A stretch of 64,000 nt of DNA from Candidatus Martarchaeota archaeon (GCA_023487445.1 JAMDBQ010000010.1:1-64000); one strand, 5' to 3'. Shown: positions 19,168-29,240, counted from the first letter of the stretch. Notes: generated from the letters alone by a model not told the origin. Numbers and translations are program-made.

Positions 19168-19782
19168 TTGACATTTCTTTCTACCTTTCTGGGATATTCG
19201 GCTAGTTTGTTATCAAGATGGGGATATCTAGGAGTTTTCGGACTAATGTTTCTAGAAAGCGCAAGCCTGCCCGTTCCTAGCGAACTCGTTCTCCCATTGA
19301 CAGGTTACCTAATATTTGCGGGAAAATTTCAGTTTTTTCCTTCACTGGCCTCCGCTACCCTAGGCAGTCTAGGAGGCTCTATGGTCGACTACATGATTGG
19401 AGCGTATGTAGGAAAGGAGGCCGCCATGGGATCTAAGGTTTTCAGAAGCTTGAGCGGAAATAGGTTGATAGAAGCTGAGAGATGGTTTTCCAGATATGGT
19501 TATGCCGCCGTGTTTTTGGCACGCCTAGTGCCCCTCGTCAGAACATTTATCGCTTTTCCCGCGGGTTTTGGAAGGATGCGCGTGTTCAGGTTTACGGGTT
19601 ATTCCTTCGCCGGAATCGTTCTATGGAACACTGTTTTGATTTATGTTGGAGTGGTTGCGGGGGAAAACTTCGCTAAAGTGGCCGGGACGCTGTATTCTGA
19701 TTTTACTCTGGCAGAGGCTGCGGTTTTAGTTGTTTTGACCGTTCTTCTATCGTATCATCTGGTAAAGAGAAAACACCGATGA
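19168..19782 (+). CDS. DedA/VTT-family membrane protein
   Basis: LGVFGLMFLESASLPVPSELVLPLTGYL...FLARLVPLVRTFIAFPAGFGRMRVFRF. Confidence 0.87.
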   Translation: MTFLSTFLGYSASLLSRWGYLGVFGLMFLESASLPVPSELVLPLTGYLIFAGKFQFFPSLASATLGSLGGSMVDYMIGAYVGKEAAMGSKVFRSLSGNRLIEAERWFSRYGYAAVFLARLVPLVRTFIAFPAGFGRMRVFRFTGYSFAGIVLWNTVLIYVGVVAGENFAKVAGTLYSDFTLAEAAVLVVLTVLLSYHLVKRKHR

Positions 19783-19930
19783 AAACGGTACACTGATACC
19801 AGACTTGGATTGACCTCTAGTAAATCCCTGCAAGAATTATGATCGATGAAGGGCTTTGGAAGTCCGTTGTACCCTAGATACACGCTTTTAAACCAACTTG
19901 GTTTTAGGCAAGTACTGGAGTTTAGTGGTA

Positions 19931-21163
19931 ATGGTTGACGAAACCGATTCTTATGCGAAGAAGGCAATTCAGTCCGACTTACCCCTTCACAAACTTGTTA
20001 AGCTCATAGACGGCTTAGACGAGAATAGTGTCTCCAAGATACGCGCAAGAATACTCGAGATGAGGATGAACGTTGACTTATCTAGCGTAAAGGAGCTTGG
20101 ATCGAAGATGAATTTTGCCAAGATTGTGGGTAAGAACATAGAGAATCCTGTGGGGGGTGTGTCGCTTCCAGTAGGAGTGGCTGGACCAATTCTGATTCAT
20201 GGATCAGTCGCAGACGGGAGTGTCTACCTCCCCCTTGCAACCACTGAAGGGGCCTTGGTCGCTTCTACTAACAGGGGTGCGTCGGCTACTACTGCCAGCG
20301 GTGGCATAACAACTAGTATAATAAAAGATGAAATGACTCGAGCACCCGTGTTCAAGGTTTCTTCTGTCGGAAAAGCTCTTGCGTTAAGACGCTGGGTCGC
20401 AGAGAACCTCTCTTTAATTAAAGAGGCCGCGGCGGCTACGACGAAGCATGGACAGCTGCAGTCGGCAGACTGCTACATAGTTGGAACCAATGTATTTGTC
20501 AGGCTTTCGTTCACAACTGGAGAGGCCATGGGTATGAACATGGTAACGATAGCCTCTGAGCGTGTTGCGCAGCTTATCGAAGAAAATACAGATGCTAAGC
20601 TGGTTGCGCTAAGCGGAAATATGTGTAGCGACAAGAAGGCCGCTTATATAAACTCCATTCTAGGAAGGGGAAAATCTGTTTCTGCTGAGGCTCTCATTGA
20701 TTCTAAGGTGTTGAAGGAGGTATTGAAGGTATCGAGCTCTGACGTGGTGGAAGTAAACATTAGGAAGAACATGTTGGGTAGCTCGTTTGCGGGGTCGCTG
20801 TCACAGAACGCACACTACGCCAACATTATAGCTGCATCATTTATTGCGATGGGTCAGGATGCAGCGCAAGTAGTGGAGTCAAGTCAGGGATACACGTTTG
20901 TGGAAGACAGGAATGGCAAACTCTACTTTTCTGTTACCTTGCCAAGCCTAGAAGTAGGCGTCGTCGGAGGAGGCACGAGCCTCGCGCCTCAGAGGGAACT
21001 CATGGGTTTGACCGGTGTGTACAGGTGCCAGGAGGGGAAGCGGGCCAAGTGGCTTGCTGAGGTGATTGCGGCAGGAGTTCTTTGCGGAGAATTATCGCTG
21101 CTGTGTGCGTTAGCTTCAAACCAGCTCGCTTCATCTCATAAGAAACTCGGCAGGGCGCAGTGA
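19931..21163 (+). CDS. hmgA: Hydroxymethylglutaryl-CoA reductase
   Basis: ENPVGGVSLPVGVAGP, TTEGALVASTNRG, TGEAMGMNM, GTSLAPQRE motifs. Confidence 0.94.
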   Translation: MVDETDSYAKKAIQSDLPLHKLVKLIDGLDENSVSKIRARILEMRMNVDLSSVKELGSKMNFAKIVGKNIENPVGGVSLPVGVAGPILIHGSVADGSVYLPLATTEGALVASTNRGASATTASGGITTSIIKDEMTRAPVFKVSSVGKALALRRWVAENLSLIKEAAAATTKHGQLQSADCYIVGTNVFVRLSFTTGEAMGMNMVTIASERVAQLIEENTDAKLVALSGNMCSDKKAAYINSILGRGKSVSAEALIDSKVLKEVLKVSSSDVVEVNIRKNMLGSSFAGSLSQNAHYANIIAASFIAMGQDAAQVVESSQGYTFVEDRNGKLYFSVTLPSLEVGVVGGGTSLAPQRELMGLTGVYRCQEGKRAKWLAEVIAAGVLCGELSLLCALASNQLASSHKKLGRAQ

Positions 21164-21167
21164 AGTA

Positions 21168-21797
21168 CTACCGGTTTCCGTAAAATATTACCTTGTATGA
21201 ATATACGGGACAAAAACCATAGACAAACTGCAGTGTACAATCATATGCCGACACGCTAACAGATATGGTGGCGTTCGAGCGAAACATCTGTGTGCTAACG
21301 TTACTTAAATCGAACTCAACTAACGTTTTGTTGATCAAAGTTTGCATATTTGTTGTGCAGTTACACGCATAGAACGCCAGTGCCTCATGCACAGCGACTT
21401 CCAGTGAAGCATATCTTATGGGAACAACTACCTCAGTCACCGTATAGAAAGCCAAATCAGAATATGAGGCAACTTGTTTTAGTATGTAGGAAGGATAGAA
21501 CGCTTGACTTATGGTATATGATTCGCCAAATGTACGAATCTGTACTACGGTATCCAACTGCTGGTGATTGAAGATTACAGTAGCGTTTGAAGCAAGAAGA
21601 TTTGAGATGTTGGTCATCAGCCGTGAAAAAAATGTTGAATTGATCACGTGATTACTCGCGATGAGGCTGCTCTCAACCGTACTATATACTCGCCATTCCT
21701 CATAATCTCTTATCGCTTCTACTACCGTGCCAATGCCCGGCATAAACTGACGCTCCGACGTGCGAATTTGCTCGAAGGCGCCTAGCTCCGCAAGCAA
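21168..21797 (-). CDS. Secreted/pilin-like protein; true N-terminus probably upstream (RRNGFGLTITTLVLLLVLLA to ~21858)
   Basis: Open frame upstream encodes an R-R-N-G plus hydrophobic stretch like a class III signal peptide; start codon unclear; minus operon of small secretory proteins. Confidence 0.55.
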   Translation of the reverse strand: MLAELGAFEQIRTSERQFMPGIGTVVEAIRDYEEWRVYSTVESSLIASNHVINSTFFSRLMTNISNLLASNATVIFNHQQLDTVVQIRTFGESYTISQAFYPSYILKQVASYSDLAFYTVTEVVVPIRYASLEVAVHEALAFYACNCTTNMQTLINKTLVEFDLSNVSTQMFRSNATISVSVSAYDCTLQFVYGFCPVYSYKVIFYGNR

Positions 21798-21846
21798 AAC
21801 TAGTAGGAGAACGAGTGTCGTTATCGTAAGTCCAAATCCATTGCGC

Positions 21847-22098
21847 CTAGTAGGTCACCGTCATGTTTTCAAGCGTTAAAGAGACGTTGTAGCCGACGCG
21901 GGCGAGGCCAATCGCTAACTTCGCACCGCACGCTAGTGGTTCACAGCTCGCGAACACCAAGCCTAGGTTATCATTTGCCCGTTCGGTAGATAATACCTCA
22001 GAGTAGACCACCTTATAGTTGGCGCCTATTGCTATTGAACAAGCAAGTATTCCACCTACAAGTAAAAGGGTCAAAATCAGGTCAAGGTAAACAATCAT
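21847..22098 (-). CDS. Small pilin-like / single-TM secreted protein
   Basis: MIVYLDLILTLLLVGGILACSIAIGANYK...; ATGA overlap with the upstream ORF. Confidence 0.55.
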   Translation of the reverse strand: MIVYLDLILTLLLVGGILACSIAIGANYKVVYSEVLSTERANDNLGLVFASCEPLACGAKLAIGLARVGYNVSLTLENMTVTY

Positions 22099-22256
22099 GG
22101 TATCACGGGCCTCCAGTTTTGTGAACCACTCAGCATTTTGAGAATACCCAGAAGTTCCCGTGTCGACGTAAGAATGGTATTCATGGAGGCGATGGTAATG
22201 GCGACTACGATTACGATTCCTATACCTGCTGCTAGAAATTCTAGTAATGTCGACAT
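22095..22256 (-). CDS. Small single-TM pilin-like protein (53 aa), absent from ORF track
   Basis: Hand translation MSTLLEFLAAGIGIVIVVAITIASMNTILTSTRELLGILKMLSGSQNWRPVIP*. Confidence 0.55.
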   Translation of the reverse strand: MSTLLEFLAAGIGIVIVVAITIASMNTILTSTRELLGILKMLSGSQNWRPVIP

Positions 22257-22645
22257 GGATCTCCGCCCCTGAAAAGGACCACGCCGTCCCCCATCTGAGT
22301 CAGCATTATAGATCCATTCATAATGTGACTCTCGGAAAGATTGAATGGAAAAGTTACACTCACGTTTGTTCCGTTATCGTTAAGCGATAACACATGACCG
22401 TGAGCATAGATGTCCTTTACCCAGTTGGGTAGTGCAACACAGGCAGTGATGTTATGAGCATCCACGTATTCCACGGCGTCGTAGAGGTTTTTAAGAGAGG
22501 TTAATAGGACAATCCGGTTAGATTCTAAGAGTAAACTGGCCAAAGGAACCAAAAAGTGAACCACTATGAGCGCACACGATACTAATACAAGCACAATGGA
22601 TGACACTTCAGAAATTAGCTCCGAAGGCACGGAGGATAGTTTCAT
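22241..22645 (-). CDS. Pilin-like protein
   Basis: MKLSSVPSELISEVSSIVLVLVSCALIVVHFLVPLASLLL: short polar N-terminus then hydrophobic helix; divergent from the secretion ATPase. Confidence 0.5.
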   Translation of the reverse strand: MKLSSVPSELISEVSSIVLVLVSCALIVVHFLVPLASLLLESNRIVLLTSLKNLYDAVEYVDAHNITACVALPNWVKDIYAHGHVLSLNDNGTNVSVTFPFNLSESHIMNGSIMLTQMGDGVVLFRGGDPCRHY

Positions 22646-22689
22646 TTGATGATTATAGACCAACTGGAAGGGGTATTGGTGCTAACGGG

Positions 22690-24120
22690 GTGGAGGCTTT
22701 CGGTTGTTCAAACAGTTACGTAATATTTGGTGAAGATGAACACCTCCTGCACAGCCTAGCAGCCGAATCAGAAGATGTAACCCTTGTTACCTCGTCAGCG
22801 GTCATCGCATTCGCTGGAGGTAAACTGTGGCGCATAGAGTTCATGTCGGGTATACGCATGGAGGAGTATACTATCGGTCCAGTTTCAGTGGAAATATGTG
22901 GGGAGCCTTGGCCCAGTTACTCGTGGAGAATGGACCATGACCTAGGGCTAGTGAATAAGGTGTGCCAGGATATATACAAACTTAGGCTCAAACTAGAGGG
23001 AAACGGAAATATTTTTGACGAGGTGTATTCAACCTGTCGGGAAGAAGCTCGCAGAAGACTGATCCACCTTGGATGCGAGCGTTGGCTCGATCTCTCTTCC
23101 GAAATTTGTACTTTGTCGGTTCTTGGCTTAACCCCGCTTGTATCTGCATTGATCGATCCTTTAGTGGAAGAAGTCTACCTTGACAGCCCAGGGGCGCTGT
23201 GTTACCTTGACCATGCGACCTACGGAAGGCTATGGTATCCCGCGATAGCTCTTCCCACCACGGTGCACCGACTTGGCTTGCTCGTTCAGCTTTCAACGAT
23301 GAACACATTCAACATGTCGTCCAATTCATTGAAGGGCCATCTTATGTCGGGTAATTTTCACTGTAGAGTAAGTGTAGATAGTTATCCATTATCAGTAGAT
23401 GGCGGAAGCTGTGTGATAAGAAAGTTCAATTTCAAGAAACTCGACCTCAATGAGCTACTGAGTAGGCAGACGCTAACCGTTGAATGCGCGGCACTCATGA
23501 TAGGCTGCCTTGTCTCAGGTCATTCGGTGATAATTAGTGGGTTGCCTCGTTCAGGAAAGACGACGCTGTGCAACGCCCTAATGCGTTATCTTCCTCGGGA
23601 ATGGAGGAAGCTGAGTATCGAAGAGGCAGTTGAAACAAGTGTTCCGACTCCTATTTCAAGGTTCGTCAGACTTACCACAGAGTCTGGTAAGACCACAGAC
23701 AAGCTTACGGAGATTACTAAGAGTCTTCATAGATCACCTGACTTCGTGTTCGTGGGTGAACTCCAAAACAAGGAACAGACCATTGCCGCTTCAATGCTTA
23801 TTGACGTAGGGATTCCAAGCCTGCAAACCGTTCACGCGACCGATATCGATGGCTTGGTCGCCAGATGGAGGGATATATACGGATTTCAGATAGCTGAACT
23901 CAATAAAATAATCCTGGTGGTATTCATTGTTCTTGGCCCAAGCGGTAGAAAGGTCAGCAAAATCGTTGCTATACGCAGACAAAGCGGTGCGACTAGCGTT
24001 GAACCACTCTTCAATAATGGCCGCTTGTCTATGGAAAGTGTGGACAAGTTTGGTTTGACACCATCGTTTAAGGCTGGGATGGCCCTTCTTAGCGAAAAGG
24101 CTGCGGCACAAGAGATCTGA
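22690..24120 (+). CDS. Type II/IV secretion (FlaI/PilT/TadA-like) ATPase
   Basis: VIISGLPRSGKTTLCNAL Walker A; PDFVFVGELQNKEQTIAASMLIDVGIPSLQTVHATD; start uncertain. Confidence 0.82.
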   Translation: MEAFGCSNSYVIFGEDEHLLHSLAAESEDVTLVTSSAVIAFAGGKLWRIEFMSGIRMEEYTIGPVSVEICGEPWPSYSWRMDHDLGLVNKVCQDIYKLRLKLEGNGNIFDEVYSTCREEARRRLIHLGCERWLDLSSEICTLSVLGLTPLVSALIDPLVEEVYLDSPGALCYLDHATYGRLWYPAIALPTTVHRLGLLVQLSTMNTFNMSSNSLKGHLMSGNFHCRVSVDSYPLSVDGGSCVIRKFNFKKLDLNELLSRQTLTVECAALMIGCLVSGHSVIISGLPRSGKTTLCNALMRYLPREWRKLSIEEAVETSVPTPISRFVRLTTESGKTTDKLTEITKSLHRSPDFVFVGELQNKEQTIAASMLIDVGIPSLQTVHATDIDGLVARWRDIYGFQIAELNKIILVVFIVLGPSGRKVSKIVAIRRQSGATSVEPLFNNGRLSMESVDKFGLTPSFKAGMALLSEKAAAQEI

Positions 24121-24211
24121 GGCCGGTACGTTACTTGTACTACCTCTCACGGTAGTCACGCTGAGATTCAACGTCATAGCCGCGGTCCTACTCCTAACAG
24201 TTTCGACGATT

Positions 24212-25303
24212 GTGTGGGGAACAAATGACGAGTCCCTTTTCAGAGATGCAATGCGCCAAGTGCTCCATTCTGCGCTGGTTCAAGCTGGAATCAGCGAGGT
24301 CTCTGCTACATCTATTGCAAGGGGGTGGTTCGACCCCGATTACACCCGCGCCCACCGGCTGAAGAGACGGGACTTTGTGCTTGCAAACTCACTTACCTCC
24401 AATTCAAAGGAATTTATCCTTGAAAACATAGTACCGCTGGTTGGAGGGTTTTCGAGCATAGGCCTCCTAAGTTCGTATGTTGTGACTGGTCTTTTCGAAG
24501 GTAGCCGAGGCCTGAGTACAATTCTCTCCCTAATTTGTATGGCATCGTACGTTTGTTCAATGTACACGTCGAAAAAGGTAGGCAAGTTCAGAAAGCCTAT
24601 AATGATTGAACTCGCCGGTATCGCCCTCCTAGTCGTAAGTCAAGCTGGCTTGGGCCGATCAATTCAGGAAGCCATTATCGCTTTAGGATTGATCCTGCTT
24701 TTCTACTTTGTAAAAGTGAGCGAAACCGTCAGGCTGCGAACTAAAAGTGAGCGAAAAGTAGTTGATTCAATAGTCGATTCTTTGATAGGAGACCCGTCGG
24801 GCACAGCTCAAAGAGTAGTACGAAGTTTATCTGGGCGTGGTTTGACTGTCGGGCAGATGGTGTCGGGGAAGGGGTTACCAGGGCTAATCGGGCTGATGAC
24901 CAAGACGTGCTCAACTCCCGATTTAACCGAACTTATCCATACCGTGGTCACAGCGTTGGCTGTACTCGGAGAGAGAGAAGAGTGGGTGAAGGCAATAAGC
25001 ATCATAAAGGGGGCTTCGGAAAGAACAACTGCCCACCTGTTTCAGTTGTTCTCGAAGGCTGAAATGCAGGTGAGTATAATGTTTGGCGTCGCGGCCTTCG
25101 GAGCAAGTGTTCTAGGCGGTGTCTTGCTTCCGGGCGCTAGGGTCCCGTCTTATGGCAGTACGGGTCTTAGCCCAGTTGTGGCTATTAACTGCTGCTTCAT
25201 CTTCTCCTCATATCTTTACAGGTCGTCGGCTAGATATTATGTTTTGGCGTTGATGCTTACGACGATCGAAGTTCTTCCAAGAGTCAATCACCTAGCTATT
25301 TAG
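24212..25303 (+). CDS. Multi-TM pilus platform-like protein (T2SF/TadC/FlaJ-like); N-terminus probably extends upstream
   Basis: Several TM segments; between secretion ATPase and prepilin; upstream in-frame hydrophobic segment GTLLVLPLTVVTLRFNVIAAVLLLTVSTIVW. Confidence 0.55.
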   Translation: MWGTNDESLFRDAMRQVLHSALVQAGISEVSATSIARGWFDPDYTRAHRLKRRDFVLANSLTSNSKEFILENIVPLVGGFSSIGLLSSYVVTGLFEGSRGLSTILSLICMASYVCSMYTSKKVGKFRKPIMIELAGIALLVVSQAGLGRSIQEAIIALGLILLFYFVKVSETVRLRTKSERKVVDSIVDSLIGDPSGTAQRVVRSLSGRGLTVGQMVSGKGLPGLIGLMTKTCSTPDLTELIHTVVTALAVLGEREEWVKAISIIKGASERTTAHLFQLFSKAEMQVSIMFGVAAFGASVLGGVLLPGARVPSYGSTGLSPVVAINCCFIFSSYLYRSSARYYVLALMLTTIEVLPRVNHLAI

Positions 25304-25335
25304 ACCTTAAAGTACCGTCTGACAGGGATAATTCT

Positions 25336-25575
25336 TTGTCGTTAACCAAAATTCTCCTCAAAAGGAGGCGCGGCTCGCCTCTGCTTGAAGAGGGATTGCT
25401 CGTTGGGTTAGCCCTGGTGCTGTTCGCTGTGCTGGTCTCATCTATAATGGGGGTGTTCGGATATCTGCAGGGAGCTGCTCATCCATTGAGCAGCCTAGGA
25501 AGTGGGCTGTCAACGTTGTTCAATAACGTGTTGCAAGGGTACACCAGGATCTTCAAGTATTTGACTGGGCAGTAG
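25336..25575 (+). CDS. Prepilin with class III signal peptide
   Basis: KRRRGSPLLEEGLLVGLALVLFAVLVSSIMGVFGY. Confidence 0.7.
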   Translation: MSLTKILLKRRRGSPLLEEGLLVGLALVLFAVLVSSIMGVFGYLQGAAHPLSSLGSGLSTLFNNVLQGYTRIFKYLTGQ

Positions 25576-25577
25576 GA

Positions 25578-27038
25578 TTGACTCCCAAACTAGGTTTCAC
25601 TCAATCTAATGTTGTCATTGCTAAGGATGGGGTTCGGTGGTTTTGCCTAGCGTTGGCACGGGTTTCGCTGCAAACTACAGATGAAAAATCTTCACGGATC
25701 GACGATGCTATCGATCACTTTGCTTTGGAACTAAAGGGATGCGCGAGCAATGTGGCGCTCGTGCTCTTGAATAAGAAAACCTTCATGGCACGTCCGGAGA
25801 TGTGCGCGTACATCACGTTGTTTGGCTGGGGATTTCAGAAACGGCAACTTGTGGCCAAGATAAAGGCTGAGCTTGAAAGGATACGTATGCTGGGTATTTC
25901 AACGGGTGTAGTCCTGGATAACAGCCCACAGACACGCTTCGAGGACTGGAAGACGCTTTGGAGAGTTCTTGCAAAAGCTGTCGACCTTCCAAGATTCGAC
26001 GAGGTGGACGCGGTAGGGGGAATAAGCATAGGTAGAGGCCCATCGAAAATACAGTTAACCGACCAAGAGCTGTTTAAACATTGCGCGGTAGTTGGTGAAA
26101 CGGGGTCGGGAAAATCAACTTTCGTCGCTGAAATTGCCAAAGAATGGTCTGGTCAAGCAAGGCATTTTCTTGTGTTTGATTGGCACGGGGAATATTCAAA
26201 GCTCATTCGGGACAACTCCATACTTATAATCGAGCCAGATAACGGCCTAGGGTTCGACGTCTTCGCCTATCCCCAAGGGGTTGATCCCTACATACATATA
26301 GATACGTTGATGGACATCTTCTCGGAAAGCTTTGACTTGAGCGTATCTCAGCAGTACGTGCTTAGATCTTCATTAAGAAAATTATATACGGAAAAGGGTC
26401 ACGGAATCAAGATGAGGCCCGAGAGAGTTACGATTAGTGAGCTTATAAAATACATCAATGAGGCGCGTACATTTAGTGGATGGGAGCAAGAAGCAAAACT
26501 TGCTTTGGTTAGAAGGGTGAGCAAACTGGGGGATACCGGCCTCGGTGGTATGCTTAACGCTGAACACAGTCTAGGATTGGATGAGGTACTTAACGAAAAT
26601 GTCTTGGTGGACCTTGGAAAGATACCCGATCACTATTCCAAGCTGTTCGTGGTTGAGGCCATGTTAAGGCTTCTATATGACTACAAGGTTTCTAGAAAAC
26701 TTGCTCTGCCGCATATGACAGTAGTGGAGGAGGCTAGGAATGTCGTGCCGTACAGAAGACCTGAAGAAAAGCCGAGGATTGCCGAACGGATAATCGAGGA
26801 ATTGAGGAAGTTTGGTGAATCAATGATAATAGTCACTCAGCTGCCTTCAACCGTGTCGTCCGAGGTGCTTACTGCTGCTGGCACAATCTTCGCTTTTAGA
26901 CTTAAGGGTGAAGCAGAATATGAAATACTTTCTCGCAGATGTAATCTTTCTGCTAGCTTTTGCAGGCAGCTTGCAATGCTTCGTACAGGCGTGTGTGTAT
27001 GCAGGCGTAGTGATAACACCGTTTCAGTCATCGGCTAA
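25578..27038 (+). CDS. HerA/VirB4-like (DUF87) ATPase
   Basis: HCAVVGETGSGKSTFVAEIAKEW, FLVFDWHGEYSKLI, TVVEEARNVVP, MIIVTQLPSTVSSEVL motifs. Confidence 0.87.
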   Translation: MTPKLGFTQSNVVIAKDGVRWFCLALARVSLQTTDEKSSRIDDAIDHFALELKGCASNVALVLLNKKTFMARPEMCAYITLFGWGFQKRQLVAKIKAELERIRMLGISTGVVLDNSPQTRFEDWKTLWRVLAKAVDLPRFDEVDAVGGISIGRGPSKIQLTDQELFKHCAVVGETGSGKSTFVAEIAKEWSGQARHFLVFDWHGEYSKLIRDNSILIIEPDNGLGFDVFAYPQGVDPYIHIDTLMDIFSESFDLSVSQQYVLRSSLRKLYTEKGHGIKMRPERVTISELIKYINEARTFSGWEQEAKLALVRRVSKLGDTGLGGMLNAEHSLGLDEVLNENVLVDLGKIPDHYSKLFVVEAMLRLLYDYKVSRKLALPHMTVVEEARNVVPYRRPEEKPRIAERIIEELRKFGESMIIVTQLPSTVSSEVLTAAGTIFAFRLKGEAEYEILSRRCNLSASFCRQLAMLRTGVCVCRRSDNTVSVIG

Positions 27039-27123
27039 AGCTGATTTGTTCCGCAGTCTTTGTTATTGGCTAACGAGTACTAGACTTTATTATTGTGCCC
27101 GTATACCATGTTTGCGGTTAGCT

Positions 27124-27600
27124 ATGCAGGATTCTGCTGTGGTCGAGGGTTTTCCAGCACCCAAGTTTACATTACCTGACCAAATGGGAAACCAAGTATC
27201 ACTGAACGATTTTTGCGGTAAAAAGGTGGTGCTGTATTTTTATCCAAAGGATGACACGCCTGGGTGCACCAAAGAAGCGTGTTACTTTAGAGACAGCGTT
27301 GAGCGGTTGGCTGACATGAACGCGGTCGTGCTGGGGGTGAGCAACGATTCAATTGACAGCCACGTAAGATTTGCCAACAAGTACAAATTGAATTTCAGAT
27401 TGCTCTGTGACGAGGACAAGTCTGTCTCAAAAACTTACGGGGTTTACAAATTAAAAAATATGTATGGAAGGACCATCTGGGGGATTGAAAGGTCTACGTT
27501 CATCATCGATGAAAAGGGGATTGTTAAGAAAGTATTTAGGAAAGTCAAGGTAGACCAACACCTAAAAGAAGTGGTTGAGGCCCTGTCAGCCAGGGCCTAA
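27124..27600 (+). CDS. Peroxiredoxin, Bcp/PrxQ type
   Basis: PAPKFTLPDQMGNQVSLNDF...YPKDDTPGCTKEACYFRDS. Confidence 0.93.
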   Translation: MQDSAVVEGFPAPKFTLPDQMGNQVSLNDFCGKKVVLYFYPKDDTPGCTKEACYFRDSVERLADMNAVVLGVSNDSIDSHVRFANKYKLNFRLLCDEDKSVSKTYGVYKLKNMYGRTIWGIERSTFIIDEKGIVKKVFRKVKVDQHLKEVVEALSARA

Positions 27601-27604
27601 GTGC

Positions 27605-29203
27605 TTACTCAGGAGGGATCTCCCTATAGGCATAAGATATGTCTATTCCTTTTCTTAGGTTGAGTCTCTTGGAGACTACGTATATTGCCGCCCCAAGCAG
27701 TGCTGATCCTGCCACGTAGCCGTAGGCCAGCGGGTTTCCTCCCCACACGCCTGGATTGGCCAAAAACTCATATGTGAGAAATACGAACACCGCTGCTGTT
27801 AGTACACCACATGTTTGGAGAACACGCGATGATCGCTCTCCTTTTCTACGGTGCCCGTACAAAGCCGCGCTTAAGCCAACGAACACGAAGTATATCATAG
27901 AGGCAACTATGGCGCCATATAGAGACGTGAGTGTACCATAAAAGAGTGAGGCCCCACCGATCAAGCAGAGTGTAATAGTCAAGTCTAGCAGGTGCGCAGC
28001 CACGGGAGATCCAGTTTTAGAGCTAACATAAGCCATTTTTTCTGGTAGAAATCTATCGAAGGCTTGGGCAAGAATATAACGCGAAATTACTATAATACCG
28101 TACGCCAGTATTCCTATGTCCCATATTATCCATGCAAGACCGATGAAGGCAGAAAGAATTTTGCTTGTGGATACACCCATTGCCAGCGTCCAAAAATTAA
28201 ACGAATAATTGTTGACCAAAACTGGGCTTGATAAAGCTCCGTTAATAAAGTGGAACCCCCCTACGTAGTACATCACTCCAAACGATGCGGTAACAATAAC
28301 TAGCGACACAACCGCTGATATCGGAATGCTCCACATCGCATTTCTTGACCCTCTAACCTCAGATCCAACCGCAGGCGACGCGACAAACCATGGATAAACA
28401 AACATCGCAAAGAACGGCATCATAAATATAGTAGCCCTTAAAATCAAATCAGGGCCACTTACTGTAGACGCAACACTAGAATAGTTAACACCGCTCAACC
28501 CAAGTGAGTTGATATAGGATCCAACTCCGTTTCTGCCCCAGTAAAGCAAAGACAAGTTCGCGGCGACCATACCAACTATACCTATCGCGATGGTGACCGA
28601 AACCAGCTTGTAACCATAGTTTGGGCGCACTATGTTTAGGGCGATGAGCACGGCAAATATTGCGGAACCCAGTATGAACTGAAGTAGAGGAGAGGATCCC
28701 GTCACGTTACTCGGAAGCGCCAAACCCAAGAATGAGGTGGCGCCCAATGAGAGACCAACGGATCCTATTGCAAGAACTGTCGAAATGGTTATCAACGCTA
28801 GGTAGGCCATTGTCTCCATGGTATACCCCATAAAGGATACGGTGCTTCCAATAAAGCCACCAAGTGTTCTGGAAACCCAAACATAGTCACCCCCGGTCCT
28901 AGTTATCTTTCCGGTCATCAGCATGTACATCAACATCTGTGGCAAAGAGATGGCAAATGCGATAATTGATCCCCATACCAAATTGATCCCCTCAACACTT
29001 CCCGTTGCGCTCTGAACTAGGAGCATGGTGTAACCGATCGTCGCTAGCGCAGCGCCCCCCGACATACTGCTTAGGTTCAAAGACACGGCATCAAACAGTG
29101 AAGCGGATTTTACGAGCCCAGTAGCCTCCCTCACAAACACCGACTTGGTTTCTAGTGACTTACTTTGACGGATGCCCTGCGATGCTAAGGGGTCGTCGTC
29201 CAT
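27605..29203 (-). CDS. APC-superfamily amino acid permease
   Basis: 12-TM-like, SLNLSSMSGGAALATIGYTM, GKITRTGGDYVWVSRTLGGFIG. Confidence 0.85.
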   Translation of the reverse strand: MDDDPLASQGIRQSKSLETKSVFVREATGLVKSASLFDAVSLNLSSMSGGAALATIGYTMLLVQSATGSVEGINLVWGSIIAFAISLPQMLMYMLMTGKITRTGGDYVWVSRTLGGFIGSTVSFMGYTMETMAYLALITISTVLAIGSVGLSLGATSFLGLALPSNVTGSSPLLQFILGSAIFAVLIALNIVRPNYGYKLVSVTIAIGIVGMVAANLSLLYWGRNGVGSYINSLGLSGVNYSSVASTVSGPDLILRATIFMMPFFAMFVYPWFVASPAVGSEVRGSRNAMWSIPISAVVSLVIVTASFGVMYYVGGFHFINGALSSPVLVNNYSFNFWTLAMGVSTSKILSAFIGLAWIIWDIGILAYGIIVISRYILAQAFDRFLPEKMAYVSSKTGSPVAAHLLDLTITLCLIGGASLFYGTLTSLYGAIVASMIYFVFVGLSAALYGHRRKGERSSRVLQTCGVLTAAVFVFLTYEFLANPGVWGGNPLAYGYVAGSALLGAAIYVVSKRLNLRKGIDISYAYREIPPE

Positions 29204-29240
29204 AATTTAGCTATACCAGTATATTATATAAGTATTTAGG

